From contig CABYWQ010000006.1 of NCBI GenBank assembly GCA_902522775.1, forward strand, positions 41,223 to 105,222: 64,000 nucleotides of DNA, written 5' to 3'. Positions 9,281-19,408 of this stretch are shown here, one piece after another (within the stretch, counting starts at the first letter, position 1; every line of letters begins with the position of its first letter). Source of the stretch: Eutrophosalina sp902522775 (lineage in GTDB: Bacteria; Bacteroidota; Bacteroidia; Flavobacteriales; Flavobacteriaceae). The position numbers and the translations under genes were made by a program. Under the pieces are notes generated by a model that was not told the DNA's origin, searched no databases, and saw nothing but the letters and a program-made list of their open reading frames with translations.

Positions 9281-11725
9281 TTGAAAGTTATAAAATTTGG
9301 AGGCTCATCTCTATCATCAAGTAAGAATATTTTAAAGGTTTTAAATATTATAAAACAATATGATGATAAAACTGTAATTGTTCTATCTGCTTTTGGAAAT
9401 ACAACAAATAATATAATTGACAGTGGAGAATTAGCATCAAAAAAAAATAAAGGATATAAAGATTTATTTAAGAAAATCGAAAGTTATCATTTTGATATAA
9501 TTAGAGAACTAGTTGATATAAATTTTCAAGTTAAAATATTAACTGAGGTTCAAAAAAAGTTTTTAGATTTAGAAAATATTCTTGACGGCATCTATGGCGT
9601 TGGAGAGTTAAGTAAATCAATTCTTGATAAAATTTCATCATATGGCGAATTACTTTCTTCATATATTTTTTATGAAATAACAAAGTTTAACAATCTAGAC
9701 ACTGAGTATTTAGACTCAAGAAAAATTATTTTTACAAAAAAATCAACTGGTAATAATATAATCATAGATTTTGCTAAAACTCAAAAAAATCTCGAATTAG
9801 CAATTGAAAAAATTAATGCTTCTTATTTAATATTTCCTGGTTTTATAGCTTCAAATTACAATAAAAAAACAACAACTCTAGGCAGAGGAGGATCAGATTT
9901 TACTGCTAGCATACTTGCAAATATATTAGGTGCGAAAAAACTTGATATTTGGACTGATGTAAGTGGAATGTTTACTGCGAACCCTGAAATTGTAAAACAA
10001 GCTAAACCTATTTCTGAATTATCCTATGAAGAAGCAATGGAGTTGTCATATTTTGGTGCAAAAGTAATCTATCCGCCAACTATTCAACCTTTAATTGCTA
10101 AAAATATACCAATAAATGTTAAAAATACATTTAAGCCAAAAGATAAAGGTTCATACATTGGTGTAGTATCAAAAAGCAAATTTTCAACTATAAAAGGTAT
10201 TTCTCACATTGAAAACATATGCTTATTAACACTTGAGGGAAGCGGAATGATTGGAACACCTGGTTATTCAAAAAGATTATTTGAATGTCTTTGTATTAAT
10301 AATATAAATGTTGTTATGATAACACAAGCTTCATCAGAACGATCAATTTGTATAGGAATTAATTCATCCGATTCAATATTTAGTGAAAATATTATTTCAG
10401 AAGAATTTAAAAATGAAATACAGAACAAATCTCTTGAACCTGTCCTAATTGAAAAAGACTTGTGCATTGTTGCTTTAGTTGGTGATAAAATGAAGAACCA
10501 TCAAGGTATTAGTGGAAAAATGTTTAGCACATTAGGTAATAACAATATAAATGTCAAAGCAATATCTCAAGGAGCTTCAGAAAGAAATATTAGTGCAGTA
10601 ATCGAAAAAAAAAATATAAATAAAGCTTTAAATACTCTTCATGAAAAGTTTTTTCAAAAGAATATAAAAGAAGTCAATCTTTTTATAACTGGAGTTGGAA
10701 ATGTTGGAGGTGAATTATTAAATCAACTAAATCATCAAGAGGATTATTTAAATAAAAATTTGAATATCAAAATAAATGTTGTAGCACTTTCTAATTCAAA
10801 AAAAATGCACTTTAACTCAAATGGAATTGATTTGAATAATTGGAGTAATTTACTAAAAAATGGTTCAAATGCTGACCCAGAAAAGTTTTTTAAAAAAACA
10901 AAAAACATCAATCTAAGGAATAGTATTTTTGTAGACAATACTGCCTCTACTCATATTTCAAAATTCTACTCTTATTACTTAAAAAAAAGTATTTCTGTTG
11001 TAACATGTAATAAAATTGCTTGTGCTGATGAATTTGAAAACTACAAAGAATTAAAATATTTATCAAAAAATTACAATGCTCCATTTCTATTTGAAACTAA
11101 TGTTGGTGCTAGTTTGCCAATCATAGATACTTTAAATAATCTTGTTGCATCAGGTGATAAAATTATCTCAATTCAAGCTGTCCTTTCAGGAAGCTTAAAT
11201 TATATTTTTAATAATTTTTTAAAAATAAACACTTTTCACGAAATCGTCGATGATGCTAAGAAATTAGGTTTTACTGAACCTGATCCTAAAATTGATTTAA
11301 GTGGTATTGACGTAGCCAGAAAAATATTAATACTTGCAAGAGAAAGTGGTTTAAAAATCGAACTCGAAGACATCAATAATGAAAGCTTCATTCCAAAAGC
11401 TTGTTTAGAAAGTAAAAGCTATGATGATTTTAAAAAGGAATTAATAAAAAATAAAGACCATTTTAATAGTCTTCTTAAAAAATCTCAAAGCAAAAACGAA
11501 AAACTTAAATATGTTGCAGAATTAGATAAAGATAAAGCCAAAGTTTCATTAAAAAGTATTGACAAAAATCACCCTTTTTATAATCTTGAGGGAAGTGATA
11601 ATATTGTATTATTTTATACATCAAGGTATAGTAAACAACCTCTCATTGTGAAGGGTGCTGGTGCTGGTGCTGAAGTAACTGCTGCTGGAATTTTTGCTGA
11701 TATAATTAGAATTGCAAACAGATGA
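9281..11725 (+). CDS. thrA: bifunctional aspartate kinase / homoserine dehydrogenase
   Basis: 814 residues, TTG start (the alignment begins at once with KVIKFGGSSL, so no upstream start is needed). Residues 1 to about 290 are the aspartokinase domain (KFGGSSL; TLGRGGSDFTA). Residues about 300-460 contain two ACT regulatory repeats, and about 465-814 are homoserine dehydrogenase with the NAD(P) motif TGVGNVGGEL and GSLNYIF. It carries out the first and third steps from aspartate to threonine and methionine. It overlaps thrB by four bases (ATGA). Feedback control by threonine is inferred from the ACT pair. Confidence 0.96.
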   Translation: MKVIKFGGSSLSSSKNILKVLNIIKQYDDKTVIVLSAFGNTTNNIIDSGELASKKNKGYKDLFKKIESYHFDIIRELVDINFQVKILTEVQKKFLDLENILDGIYGVGELSKSILDKISSYGELLSSYIFYEITKFNNLDTEYLDSRKIIFTKKSTGNNIIIDFAKTQKNLELAIEKINASYLIFPGFIASNYNKKTTTLGRGGSDFTASILANILGAKKLDIWTDVSGMFTANPEIVKQAKPISELSYEEAMELSYFGAKVIYPPTIQPLIAKNIPINVKNTFKPKDKGSYIGVVSKSKFSTIKGISHIENICLLTLEGSGMIGTPGYSKRLFECLCINNINVVMITQASSERSICIGINSSDSIFSENIISEEFKNEIQNKSLEPVLIEKDLCIVALVGDKMKNHQGISGKMFSTLGNNNINVKAISQGASERNISAVIEKKNINKALNTLHEKFFQKNIKEVNLFITGVGNVGGELLNQLNHQEDYLNKNLNIKINVVALSNSKKMHFNSNGIDLNNWSNLLKNGSNADPEKFFKKTKNINLRNSIFVDNTASTHISKFYSYYLKKSISVVTCNKIACADEFENYKELKYLSKNYNAPFLFETNVGASLPIIDTLNNLVASGDKIISIQAVLSGSLNYIFNNFLKINTFHEIVDDAKKLGFTEPDPKIDLSGIDVARKILILARESGLKIELEDINNESFIPKACLESKSYDDFKKELIKNKDHFNSLLKKSQSKNEKLKYVAELDKDKAKVSLKSIDKNHPFYNLEGSDNIVLFYTSRYSKQPLIVKGAGAGAEVTAAGIFADIIRIANR

Positions 11726-12645
11726 AAAATATTAAAGTTTTTTGTCCTGGTAGCGTTGCAAATATTTCATGTGGTTTTGATATACTAGGTTTATGTCTCG
11801 ATAATATTGGAGATGAAATTATGGTTACTGAAAAAAAAGAGCCAGGAATAGAACTAGAGTTAACTGGAAATTATAAAACACCCAATGACATAAATAAGAA
11901 TGCAGCTAGTGTATCTGCTATTGCACTTTTAAATTCTTATAAACCACTAAATTATGGATTTAAGATTTCTATTGAAAAAAAAATTAAGCCAGGAAGTGGA
12001 ATTGGTAGCAGTGCAGCGAGCTCTGCAGGAAGTGTGTATGCAATTAATGAATTACTTAACAGACCTTTTTCAAAAAAAGAATTAATTAATTTTGCCTCGG
12101 AGGGTGAATTCGTTTGTACAAAATCTTATCATGCTGATAATATAGCTGCTGTATTATTAGGTGGAATTACTCTAGTCAGAAGTAATAAGGAACTTGACAT
12201 AATAAAATTAAATACACCATTAGAGCTTTTTGTTACAATAATTCACCCTCAGATTGAAATAAAAACATCTGACTCTAGATCAATCGTGAATCGAAAATTT
12301 GAAATATCAAAAGTTATTGAGCAATCCTCAAATTTAGGAGCATTTGTTAGTGCATTGTATAATGAGGATTATAATTTAATTAGTCGGTGTATAAATGATA
12401 TTATAGCTGAACCACACAGATCTGAATTAATACCTGAGTTTAAAAATTTAAAGAAAATTGCAATCAATTGTGGCTCAATAGGTTTTGGTATTTCTGGATC
12501 AGGACCATCTATGTTTTCACTTGCTAAGGGACCTGAAAAAGCCTACTATATTAAAAATGAGCTTGAAAAACATTTACAAATAAAAAAAATAAATTTTAAA
12601 GGCTACGTTTCGTCTGTAAATGATGAAGGTATCAAAATTATTTAG
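11722..12645 (+). CDS. thrB: homoserine kinase
   Basis: 307-residue GHMP-family kinase. The ATP-binding loop reads PGSGIGSSAASSAG (about residues 92-105), and the C-terminal motif GFGISGSGPSMFSLA is the GHMP motif 3. It phosphorylates L-homoserine for threonine synthase. Start ATG overlaps the thrA stop, and the stop is one base before the thrC start, so the three genes form a tightly coupled operon. Confidence 0.96.
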   Translation: MKNIKVFCPGSVANISCGFDILGLCLDNIGDEIMVTEKKEPGIELELTGNYKTPNDINKNAASVSAIALLNSYKPLNYGFKISIEKKIKPGSGIGSSAASSAGSVYAINELLNRPFSKKELINFASEGEFVCTKSYHADNIAAVLLGGITLVRSNKELDIIKLNTPLELFVTIIHPQIEIKTSDSRSIVNRKFEISKVIEQSSNLGAFVSALYNEDYNLISRCINDIIAEPHRSELIPEFKNLKKIAINCGSIGFGISGSGPSMFSLAKGPEKAYYIKNELEKHLQIKKINFKGYVSSVNDEGIKII

Positions 12646-12646
12646 A

Positions 12647-13933
12647 ATGTTTACAAGTTTAAATAATTCAGAAATAAATCACTCTTTTAAAGAATCAATT
12701 TTTAATGGTTTATCTCCTGACGGTAGTTTGTATTTTCCGAAAAAAATAAGTCGACTAACTTATTTAATTAATAATATTACGAAATTCTCAAATCAAGAAA
12801 TAGGTTACTTAGTCATGAAAAGCTTTACAAAAGATGAAATCCCAAATAAAAGCTTAAAAAAAATTGTTGAAAAAACGATAAATTTTGATTTTCCTATTAA
12901 AAAAATTGAAAATAATATTTTTTCATTCGAACTTTTTCATGGCCCTACTTTAGCATTTAAGGATGTTGGAGCGACATTTTTAGCAAATAGTCTTGAATAT
13001 TTTACAAAAGATAAAATTTTAAATATTTTAGTAGCAACCTCTGGTGATACAGGCGCTGCTGTAGCAAATAGTTTTTACAATAAAAAAAATATTAATGTTA
13101 TAATTTTATTTCCAAAAAATAAAATAAGTTCTTTTCAACAGAAACAAATAACAACTAAAGGTAATAATATCTATGGATTACAAGTCGATGGAAATTTTGA
13201 TGAATGTCAAGCTTTGGTAAAAAATGCATTTAAAGATAAGGATTTAAGAAGTAAATTTGATATTTCATCTGCAAATTCAATTAATGTTGGAAGATGGCTA
13301 CCACAAATTATTTACTACTTTATATTGTTTAAAGAACTTAAGAAAAGAAAATTAGAAAAAAATGTTTCTGTTTCTATCCCAAGCGGAAACTTTGGAAATA
13401 TCTGTGCTGGAATAATGTCTCAAAAAATGGGTTTAAAATTTAATAAAATAATTGGATCTACAAATATAAATGACACTATTCCTAGATATCTTTCAAGCGG
13501 TGTGTTTAAACCTCATAAAACAAAAAGAACAATTTCAAACGCTATGGATGTGTCTAATCCAAATAATTTTTCAAGAATTGAAAAATTATTCAAAAATGAT
13601 TTTAAGGTTTTAAATAAAAAAATGATTAGTGAAAAAGTAACTGAGATTGAAACAAAAAATGAAATAAAAAAAATATTTAAAAAATTTGGATATGTTTTAG
13701 ACCCTCACGGTGCAGTTGGATTAGTTGGTTTAAAAAGGAACTTACATAAAAATGATGTTGGTATTTTTTTTGAAACTGCACACCCAATAAAGTTCTTAAA
13801 CTCGATAAATAAAATAATAAAATTAAGAGAAAATTTTTTTAATATTTCTTCAAATTTTAATTCAGAAGAAAGATTTTACTCAATAAAAAACAATTACAAA
13901 AGTTTAATAAAATTTATAGAATCAATTAATTAA
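12647..13933 (+). CDS. thrC: threonine synthase
   Basis: About 428 residues. I place the start at the ATG at 12647 because the typical N-terminus (short leader, then SFKESIFNGLSPDGSLYFP) follows from there; an in-frame ATG at 12620 would overlap thrB by 26 bases. PLP-enzyme features are the lysine in HGPTLAFKDVG and the phosphate-binding loop ATSGDTGAAVA. It converts O-phosphohomoserine to threonine. The 3' end overlaps the convergent M1 peptidase by eight bases. Confidence 0.95.
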   Translation: MFTSLNNSEINHSFKESIFNGLSPDGSLYFPKKISRLTYLINNITKFSNQEIGYLVMKSFTKDEIPNKSLKKIVEKTINFDFPIKKIENNIFSFELFHGPTLAFKDVGATFLANSLEYFTKDKILNILVATSGDTGAAVANSFYNKKNINVIILFPKNKISSFQQKQITTKGNNIYGLQVDGNFDECQALVKNAFKDKDLRSKFDISSANSINVGRWLPQIIYYFILFKELKKRKLEKNVSVSIPSGNFGNICAGIMSQKMGLKFNKIIGSTNINDTIPRYLSSGVFKPHKTKRTISNAMDVSNPNNFSRIEKLFKNDFKVLNKKMISEKVTEIETKNEIKKIFKKFGYVLDPHGAVGLVGLKRNLHKNDVGIFFETAHPIKFLNSINKIIKLRENFFNISSNFNSEERFYSIKNNYKSLIKFIESIN

Positions 13934-15560
13934 TCTTTACAGAATCAACATAATAATTTCTATTAATTTTAATTTTATCTGAATTAATTTTAATAGTTTT
14001 TTTTGTTGTTTCAGGATATAAGATTATTTTTTTTTCTAAAGCTTCAATTTCTAGAGGCATTGTAAATTTTTCAATAACATTAACCCATCTGTATGTTAAG
14101 ACTCCATCCTCTATTCTATATTCAAAATTAGGTATTCTTATATCTCTTAAATATTGATTAAAAAATGTTGATAAATCAAATCCAATGTTCAAAGAAATAT
14201 AATCTTCAATTTGTTTAGATTCTACTGTTTGATGGTAAAACTTTTTATTTAATCCTCTCAAAATCATTCTCCATTTTTCATCATCATTTGCTATTTGTCT
14301 CAATGTGTGTAGTACGTTTGCTCCTTTGGTATATATATCACTTCCACGCCTGTTTACACCATATGGACCAATCATAGGTGATTTATTAGAAATGCTAAAC
14401 CTTGTACCAATTACATAATCAGATGAAGCTTCTTTACCATAATGATAATCTAAAAAAAGATTTTCTGAATATGTAGTAAATGATTCATGAATCCACATAT
14501 CAGCAATATCTTTATATGTAATATTATTAGCGAACCACTCATGACCAGCTTCATGAATAATTATATAATCAAATTTTAATCCCCATCCAGTTCTAGATAG
14601 ATCTCTTCCTAAATAACCTTTCATATATCTATTTCCATATGTAATTGAACTTTGATGCTCCATACCCAGGTATGGAACTTCAACAATCTTAAAACTATCC
14701 TCGTAGAAAGGATATGGACCAAACCAGTATTCAAACGCATCCATCATTTTTGGTGCATCCTTAAAATGAGTTTTAGCTCGTTCAATATTATCTCTTAAAA
14801 CGTAATAAACCATATCCAATGGTCCCTTTTCACCTTCATAAATCTCAGAAAAGCTAACATAATCTCCAATGTTAATATTTACTCCATAATTATTGATTGG
14901 ATTTGAAACAAACCAATGAAATGTTTTAGTATTTTCAAAATCTTCAACTTTTCTCAATCTTCCATTAGAGACATTTACTAAATCTTTAGGAACATTTACA
15001 CTAATGAGCATACTATCAACTTCATCATACATATGATCTTTATTAGGCCACCAAATACTTGCTCCTATACCTTGGCAACTTGTAGCGATAAAATGTTTTC
15101 CATTGGAATCTCTTTTCCATGACAATCCACCATCCCATGGTGCTCTTATAGCTTCTTTCGGCTTTCCTTCATAATACACTTTTATTGAATTTGTTGATCC
15201 TTTTTTTTGGTTATCTACAAGCTGGACGAAATGAGCATTTCCTATTGATTCAAAATTCAATAATTTTCCGTTTTGTTCAATCTTTGTTATTTTTAAAGGA
15301 GGTTGTAAATCAATCTGCATTTTTTTACTTGATTTTAGAACATTATATGTGATTGTATTTGAACCTATTAGTTTTTTTTCATCAGGTTTTACAGAAATAT
15401 TCAAATGGTAATAAGCTAGATCCCACCAGGATCTTTCTGGAGTTATTGACCCCCTAAGAGTATCCTGCTTTGTAAAATTATAATCTTGAGAATAAGATAA
15501 ATTTGAGTAAAAAGATAACAATAATAGACAAAAGATTAAATTATAAATGAATTTTATCAT
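13926..15560 (-). CDS. exported M1-family metallopeptidase (aminopeptidase N-like)
   Basis: About 544 residues from the ATG at 15560, where a good signal peptide begins (MIKFIYNLIFCLLLLSFYS); an upstream in-frame ATG at 15593 would add eleven residues. The gluzincin motif HEAGHEWFANN and downstream Glu in IADMWIHESF are complete, so zinc binding and catalysis are expected. The exopeptidase motif GxMEN appears as GMEH. The protein stops after the catalytic domain, shorter than four-domain PepN. Likely periplasmic or outer-surface peptide degradation, consistent with the protein-feeding habit of marine flavobacteria (inference). Confidence 0.88.
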   Translation of the reverse strand: MIKFIYNLIFCLLLLSFYSNLSYSQDYNFTKQDTLRGSITPERSWWDLAYYHLNISVKPDEKKLIGSNTITYNVLKSSKKMQIDLQPPLKITKIEQNGKLLNFESIGNAHFVQLVDNQKKGSTNSIKVYYEGKPKEAIRAPWDGGLSWKRDSNGKHFIATSCQGIGASIWWPNKDHMYDEVDSMLISVNVPKDLVNVSNGRLRKVEDFENTKTFHWFVSNPINNYGVNINIGDYVSFSEIYEGEKGPLDMVYYVLRDNIERAKTHFKDAPKMMDAFEYWFGPYPFYEDSFKIVEVPYLGMEHQSSITYGNRYMKGYLGRDLSRTGWGLKFDYIIIHEAGHEWFANNITYKDIADMWIHESFTTYSENLFLDYHYGKEASSDYVIGTRFSISNKSPMIGPYGVNRRGSDIYTKGANVLHTLRQIANDDEKWRMILRGLNKKFYHQTVESKQIEDYISLNIGFDLSTFFNQYLRDIRIPNFEYRIEDGVLTYRWVNVIEKFTMPLEIEALEKKIILYPETTKKTIKINSDKIKINRNYYVDSVKIN

Positions 15561-15601
15561 ATTGTAAATTAAAAAATTGATTTTAAATTGCACAAAGATT
15601 T

Positions 15602-16669
15602 ATGAAAAAAACTATTCTTTTTAATGAGCACATTAATCTAAATGCAAAAATGGTCGATTTTGGAGGATTTAATATGCCAATTCAATATCAAGGAATTTCT
15701 ATTGAACACATTAATGTTAGAAATAATGTTGGAATTTTTGATGTTTCACATATGGGAGAATTTTTTGTAAAAGGAGAGGAATCATCAGAATTTTTAGATT
15801 ATGTATGCTCTAATAATATTAAAAAAATAGAAGTTAATAAGGCACAATATAATTGCCTGGTTAACAATGCAGGAGGAATAATTGATGACTTAATAATATA
15901 CAGACTAGATGAAAAAGAATTTATGTTAGTTGTTAATGCGGCAAATATTCAAAAAGATTGGAAATGGTTAAAGAATTGTATTTCAAAATTTAATTGTAAT
16001 ATTTTTAACGAATCAGAAAAGATTGGATTAATTTCTGTTCAGGGACCTAAATCACTAGATTTAATAAATGAGGTTTTTGAAAATGATTTTACATCAATTA
16101 AAAAATTTAACTTTTTATCATTTAGCTTCAAAAACTCAAAAGTCATTATTTCTAATACTGGGTATACTGGTTCCAAAGGATACGAACTATACATAAATAA
16201 TGATATAATTATAGATATCTGGAAACTATTATATAAAAAAAAAGAAAATTATTCATTATGTGCAGTTGGTCTTGGAGCTCGTAATACACTTAGAATTGAA
16301 GTTGGTTATCCTTTATATGGAAATGAAATTAATGATTTTACAACTCCACATGAAGCAAATTTAATGTGGATTACTCATATGGATAAAGATTTTGTTGGGA
16401 GAAATAAAATAATTGAATCAATAAATAAATCAAAAAAGAAATTAGTAGGTTTTAGAATGATTGACAGAGCTATTCCAAGAAGTGACTACAATATTTTTGA
16501 TGTTAATAAAAATTATATAGGAAAAGTAACGTCAGGAACATATTCTCCTTCTTTAAAAGTTGGATTAGGAATGGCAATGATTGATTTTTATGATTTTAAA
16601 TCAAATGAAATTTATATTGAAAATAGAAACAAGTATTCGAAAGCTATAATTAAAAAATTATCAATATAG
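15602..16669 (+). CDS. gcvT: glycine cleavage system T protein (aminomethyltransferase)
   Basis: 355 residues, matching the family from MVDFGGFNMPIQY through DVSHMGEFFVKG, GYTGSKGYELY and the C-terminal barrel (VGFRMIDRAIPRSDY, GKVTSGTYSPSLKVGLGMAMID). It transfers the aminomethyl carbon from the H protein to tetrahydrofolate, releasing ammonia. The gene lies 41 bases from the divergent M1 peptidase start and two bases before the YebC-family gene, probably one transcript. The other gcv genes are not in the window. Confidence 0.95.
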   Translation: MKKTILFNEHINLNAKMVDFGGFNMPIQYQGISIEHINVRNNVGIFDVSHMGEFFVKGEESSEFLDYVCSNNIKKIEVNKAQYNCLVNNAGGIIDDLIIYRLDEKEFMLVVNAANIQKDWKWLKNCISKFNCNIFNESEKIGLISVQGPKSLDLINEVFENDFTSIKKFNFLSFSFKNSKVIISNTGYTGSKGYELYINNDIIIDIWKLLYKKKENYSLCAVGLGARNTLRIEVGYPLYGNEINDFTTPHEANLMWITHMDKDFVGRNKIIESINKSKKKLVGFRMIDRAIPRSDYNIFDVNKNYIGKVTSGTYSPSLKVGLGMAMIDFYDFKSNEIYIENRNKYSKAIIKKLSI

Positions 16670-16671
16670 TT

Positions 16672-17379
16672 ATGGGTAGAGCATTTGAATTTAGAAAAGC
16701 AAGGAAGATGAAAAGATGGTCAAGTATGGCTAAAACTTTCACTAGAATTGGAAAAGATATTGTTATTGCGGTAAAAGAAGGAGGTGCTAGTCCTGAAACA
16801 AATTCAAAATTAAGAGCAGTGATTCAAAATGCAAAATCTTCCAATATGCCAAAGGATAATATTCAAAGAGCAATTAAAAATGCATCTGAAAAAAATACTG
16901 AAAACTATAAAGAAATTGTATTGGAGGGTTATGGACCGAATGGAGTAGCAGTAATTGTTGATTGTACTACTGATAATAATAACAGAACTGTTGCTAACAT
17001 CAGAAGCTATTTTAACAAATATGGTGGTAATTTAGGAACAAATGGGTCTGTTGATTATTTATTTGACAAGTTTTGTGTATTTAAAATAAAAAATATTAAT
17101 GAAATTGATGATCTTGAATTAAATTTAATTGATTATGGTTTAGAGGAAATAGTTGTTGACAATGATTTAAATGAAGTAATAATATATGCTAATTTTGATT
17201 CTTTTGGTGATATACAGAATCAACTCGAAAAAAAAGAGATTGAAATTATAAGTTCTGAAATTGATAAAATTCCAAAGACTGTTTTAGAATTAAACGATCA
17301 GCAAAGAGAAGAATTTGAATGTTTTGTCCAGAAATGCGAAGAAGACGATGATGTTCAAAAAGTCCATCATAATGCATAA
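16672..17379 (+). CDS. YebC/PmpR-family regulator
   Basis: 235 residues with the family signature from the N-terminus (MGRAFEFRKARKMKRWSSMA) to GYGPNGVAVIVDCTTDNNNRT, the segment by which YebC/TACO1 proteins are recognised. Members were annotated as transcription regulators; recent work on the family ties them to translation of proline-rich stretches. Usual full length. It follows gcvT after two bases and ends seven bases from the convergent acyltransferase. Confidence 0.93.
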   Translation: MGRAFEFRKARKMKRWSSMAKTFTRIGKDIVIAVKEGGASPETNSKLRAVIQNAKSSNMPKDNIQRAIKNASEKNTENYKEIVLEGYGPNGVAVIVDCTTDNNNRTVANIRSYFNKYGGNLGTNGSVDYLFDKFCVFKIKNINEIDDLELNLIDYGLEEIVVDNDLNEVIIYANFDSFGDIQNQLEKKEIEIISSEIDKIPKTVLELNDQQREEFECFVQKCEEDDDVQKVHHNA

Positions 17380-17385
17380 TAATTT

Positions 17386-17913
17386 TCAGGAGAACTCTTT
17401 AATTATACCTACTGCACCTTTAAAAAATTTTTTCAGATTTAAAAAATCTTTTTCAATATCGTTAGTAGGATAAAATGGTTTTGAAATATTAATTTCTTTT
17501 TTAATTACATTTAAAGAGACAGAAATGATTGGAACATTTGCTATAATTGCTATGTGATAAAATCCAGTTTTCCATTTTTTTACCTTTTTCCTTGTTCCTT
17601 CTGGTGATAAACCAAGCCTAAATATTTTTTTATTTCTAAATTTTTCTGCTAATAATTTAACTGAGTTAGAATTACTGTTTCTTTCTACAGGTATTGCACC
17701 AAGGTATTTCAAAAAAATATTTAATGGAAAAAAAAATAATTCTTTTTTTGCTACAAAATAAGCATGTGTATTAATAACTTTTCGTATAGTAATACCTAAA
17801 AAAAAATCAAGCCAATGTGTATGAGGAGCTACAATAATAATACACTTTTCAGTGAAATTATTTTCACCCTGAATTTTCCAACCAAAAATTTTAAGAAAAA
17901 TAAACTTAATCAT
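17386..17913 (-). CDS. 1-acyl-sn-glycerol-3-phosphate acyltransferase-like protein (PlsC family)
   Basis: 175 residues from the ATG at 17913, overlapping the kdsB stop by eight bases; a start at 17961 would lie deep inside kdsB. Acyltransferase motifs are present: HTHWLD (the HX4D catalytic motif), GAIPVER (motif II-like) and LSPEGTRKK (motif III, EGTR). It should acylate a lysophospholipid or related acceptor at the inner membrane. Being coupled to kdsB hints at an envelope-lipid role. It is shorter than classical PlsC (about 240 residues), so a different acceptor is possible. Confidence 0.82.
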   Translation of the reverse strand: MIKFIFLKIFGWKIQGENNFTEKCIIIVAPHTHWLDFFLGITIRKVINTHAYFVAKKELFFFPLNIFLKYLGAIPVERNSNSNSVKLLAEKFRNKKIFRLGLSPEGTRKKVKKWKTGFYHIAIIANVPIISVSLNVIKKEINISKPFYPTNDIEKDFLNLKKFFKGAVGIIKEFS

Positions 17914-18634
17914 TAAATTTTTTTCTTGCCTTAACAAGGTCTTCAATTGTATCAATTCCAATATAATTGTTTTTTACCTCTAAGATTTTAATTTTCATTC
18001 CATTTTCAACAAATCTAATAGCTTCAATCATTTCAGATTTTTCTAATTTTGATTTTTTTAAATTAGAGAATTTTAGTAGAGCTTTTTTTCTAAATGCATA
18101 AATACCAATATGCTTGTAATATTTTATTTCATTACCTAATCTATTGAACGGTAATGCCAATCTTGAAAAATATATAGCGTTAGAGTTATTATCGGTTATA
18201 ACCTTTACATTATTTGGATTATTAATCTCGTTATCATTTTTAATCAGTGTTTTTAGTGAAATCGCTTCAATTTCATTTTTATAATCTTCTTTAAAATTTT
18301 GAATTATTAAATTTAAATCTGATTTATTAATAAAAGGTTCATCACCTTGAACATTAATAATTAAATCACAATTAAAATTATTCACAAATTCAGAAATTCT
18401 ATCTGTTCCGGTTTCATAATGTTTTGAGCTTTTAAAAAATCTAATTGAATATTTTTTAAGTACTTCAATGATTTCATCTGAATCTGTTACTACACATACT
18501 TCATTGAATAATTTTGAGTTTAAAAGGTTTTTAGCAGTTAAAACTACTAACGGGGTGTCTGAAATTAAACGAAGAAGTTTTTTCTCTAACCTTGTTGATT
18601 CAAGCCTTGCAGGAACTAAAGCAATTGTTCTCAC
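17906..18634 (-). CDS. kdsB: 3-deoxy-manno-octulosonate cytidylyltransferase (CMP-Kdo synthetase)
   Basis: 242 residues, a standard length. N-terminal nucleotide-binding loop IALVPARLESTRLEKKLL, the central INVQGDEPFI and a C-terminal GIDTIEDL are diagnostic. It activates Kdo with CTP for lipid A glycosylation, showing that this cell makes LPS. It acts downstream of KdsD, which lies at 49.6 kb in this window. It is the first gene of a two-gene unit with the PlsC-like gene. No TAnnTTTG box is seen upstream. Confidence 0.95.
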   Translation of the reverse strand: MRTIALVPARLESTRLEKKLLRLISDTPLVVLTAKNLLNSKLFNEVCVVTDSDEIIEVLKKYSIRFFKSSKHYETGTDRISEFVNNFNCDLIINVQGDEPFINKSDLNLIIQNFKEDYKNEIEAISLKTLIKNDNEINNPNNVKVITDNNSNAIYFSRLALPFNRLGNEIKYYKHIGIYAFRKKALLKFSNLKKSKLEKSEMIEAIRFVENGMKIKILEVKNNYIGIDTIEDLVKARKKFND

Positions 18635-18707
18635 TCTGTAAAATTAGTGAAATAAACAAGATGTGAATTAGAGTACTTTAATTATTTTCATAAATTAAAA
18701 AAAATTG

Positions 18708-18715
18708 TAGTTTTG
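18708..18715 (+). promoter_or_regulatory. -7 promoter box of the hypothetical-DUF3822-rsmD operon
   Basis: TAGTTTTG matches TAnnTTTG. It covers an in-frame TTG at 18713 that could be taken as a start; because that codon would lie inside the promoter, the ATG at 18737 is the better start, giving a leader of about 17 nt. Confidence 0.6.
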
Positions 18716-18736
18716 TTTGCTATTAAACAATTAAAA

Positions 18737-19408
18737 ATGAAGTTTTCATTTTCAGAAAAAAACAGAAAAATAACGACTTACGTTCTTTACTTGTTTTCCT
18801 TGGTTCTAGTTTATCTAATTTATAATGCCATTAATTCTCCTATTGAGTTCAATAAAATAAAAAATGAAAGGTATTTAAAGGTTATTGAAAGACTTAAGGA
18901 TATTAGAAACGCTCAAATAGCTTACAAGAGTGTAAATGGGATATATTCAGATAATTTTGACTCGCTAATAAGTTTTATTGATTCCGCTCAATTTACAATT
19001 ATTGAAAAAAGAGATTCTAGTTATATGCAATACGATAGAGTTTATAGAATTGATATGTTAAGAGAAATTATTGTTATAGATACCCTAGGTTTTGTTTCTG
19101 TTAAAGATTCTTTGTTTAAAGATAATCTGAATTATAAGGATATGGCTTTTGTCCCGATTGATGGTGTTGATAATAAATTCCAATTAAAAGCTGATATAAT
19201 CGATAAAAATGGCTATAATGTCCCAGTGTTTGAGGTTCGTGTTTCAAAAGATTTAATTCTATATGATCAAAACAAAGATTTAATTACTCAAGAAAAAGAA
19301 ATAGTTTCTGTAGATGGAGTAAATGGTCCATTTTTAATACTTGGATCTATGAGTGATGTAAGTACAAATGGTAATTGGCCTACAACCTTTGATGTTGAAA
19401 CAAGATAA
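18737..19408 (+). CDS. conserved membrane-anchored protein of unknown function
   Basis: 223 residues. A short basic N-terminus is followed by one transmembrane helix (about residues 14-34, YVLYLFSLVLVYLIYNAI), then a soluble part probably in the periplasm. The segment just after the helix (YLKVIERLKDIRNAQIAYK then NGIYSDNFDSLISFI) resembles the region behind the helix in pilin-like or type II secretion pseudopilin proteins; this is only a resemblance. Overlaps the DUF3822 gene by 17 bases. I do not recognise a named family. Confidence 0.7.
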   Translation: MKFSFSEKNRKITTYVLYLFSLVLVYLIYNAINSPIEFNKIKNERYLKVIERLKDIRNAQIAYKSVNGIYSDNFDSLISFIDSAQFTIIEKRDSSYMQYDRVYRIDMLREIIVIDTLGFVSVKDSLFKDNLNYKDMAFVPIDGVDNKFQLKADIIDKNGYNVPVFEVRVSKDLILYDQNKDLITQEKEIVSVDGVNGPFLILGSMSDVSTNGNWPTTFDVETR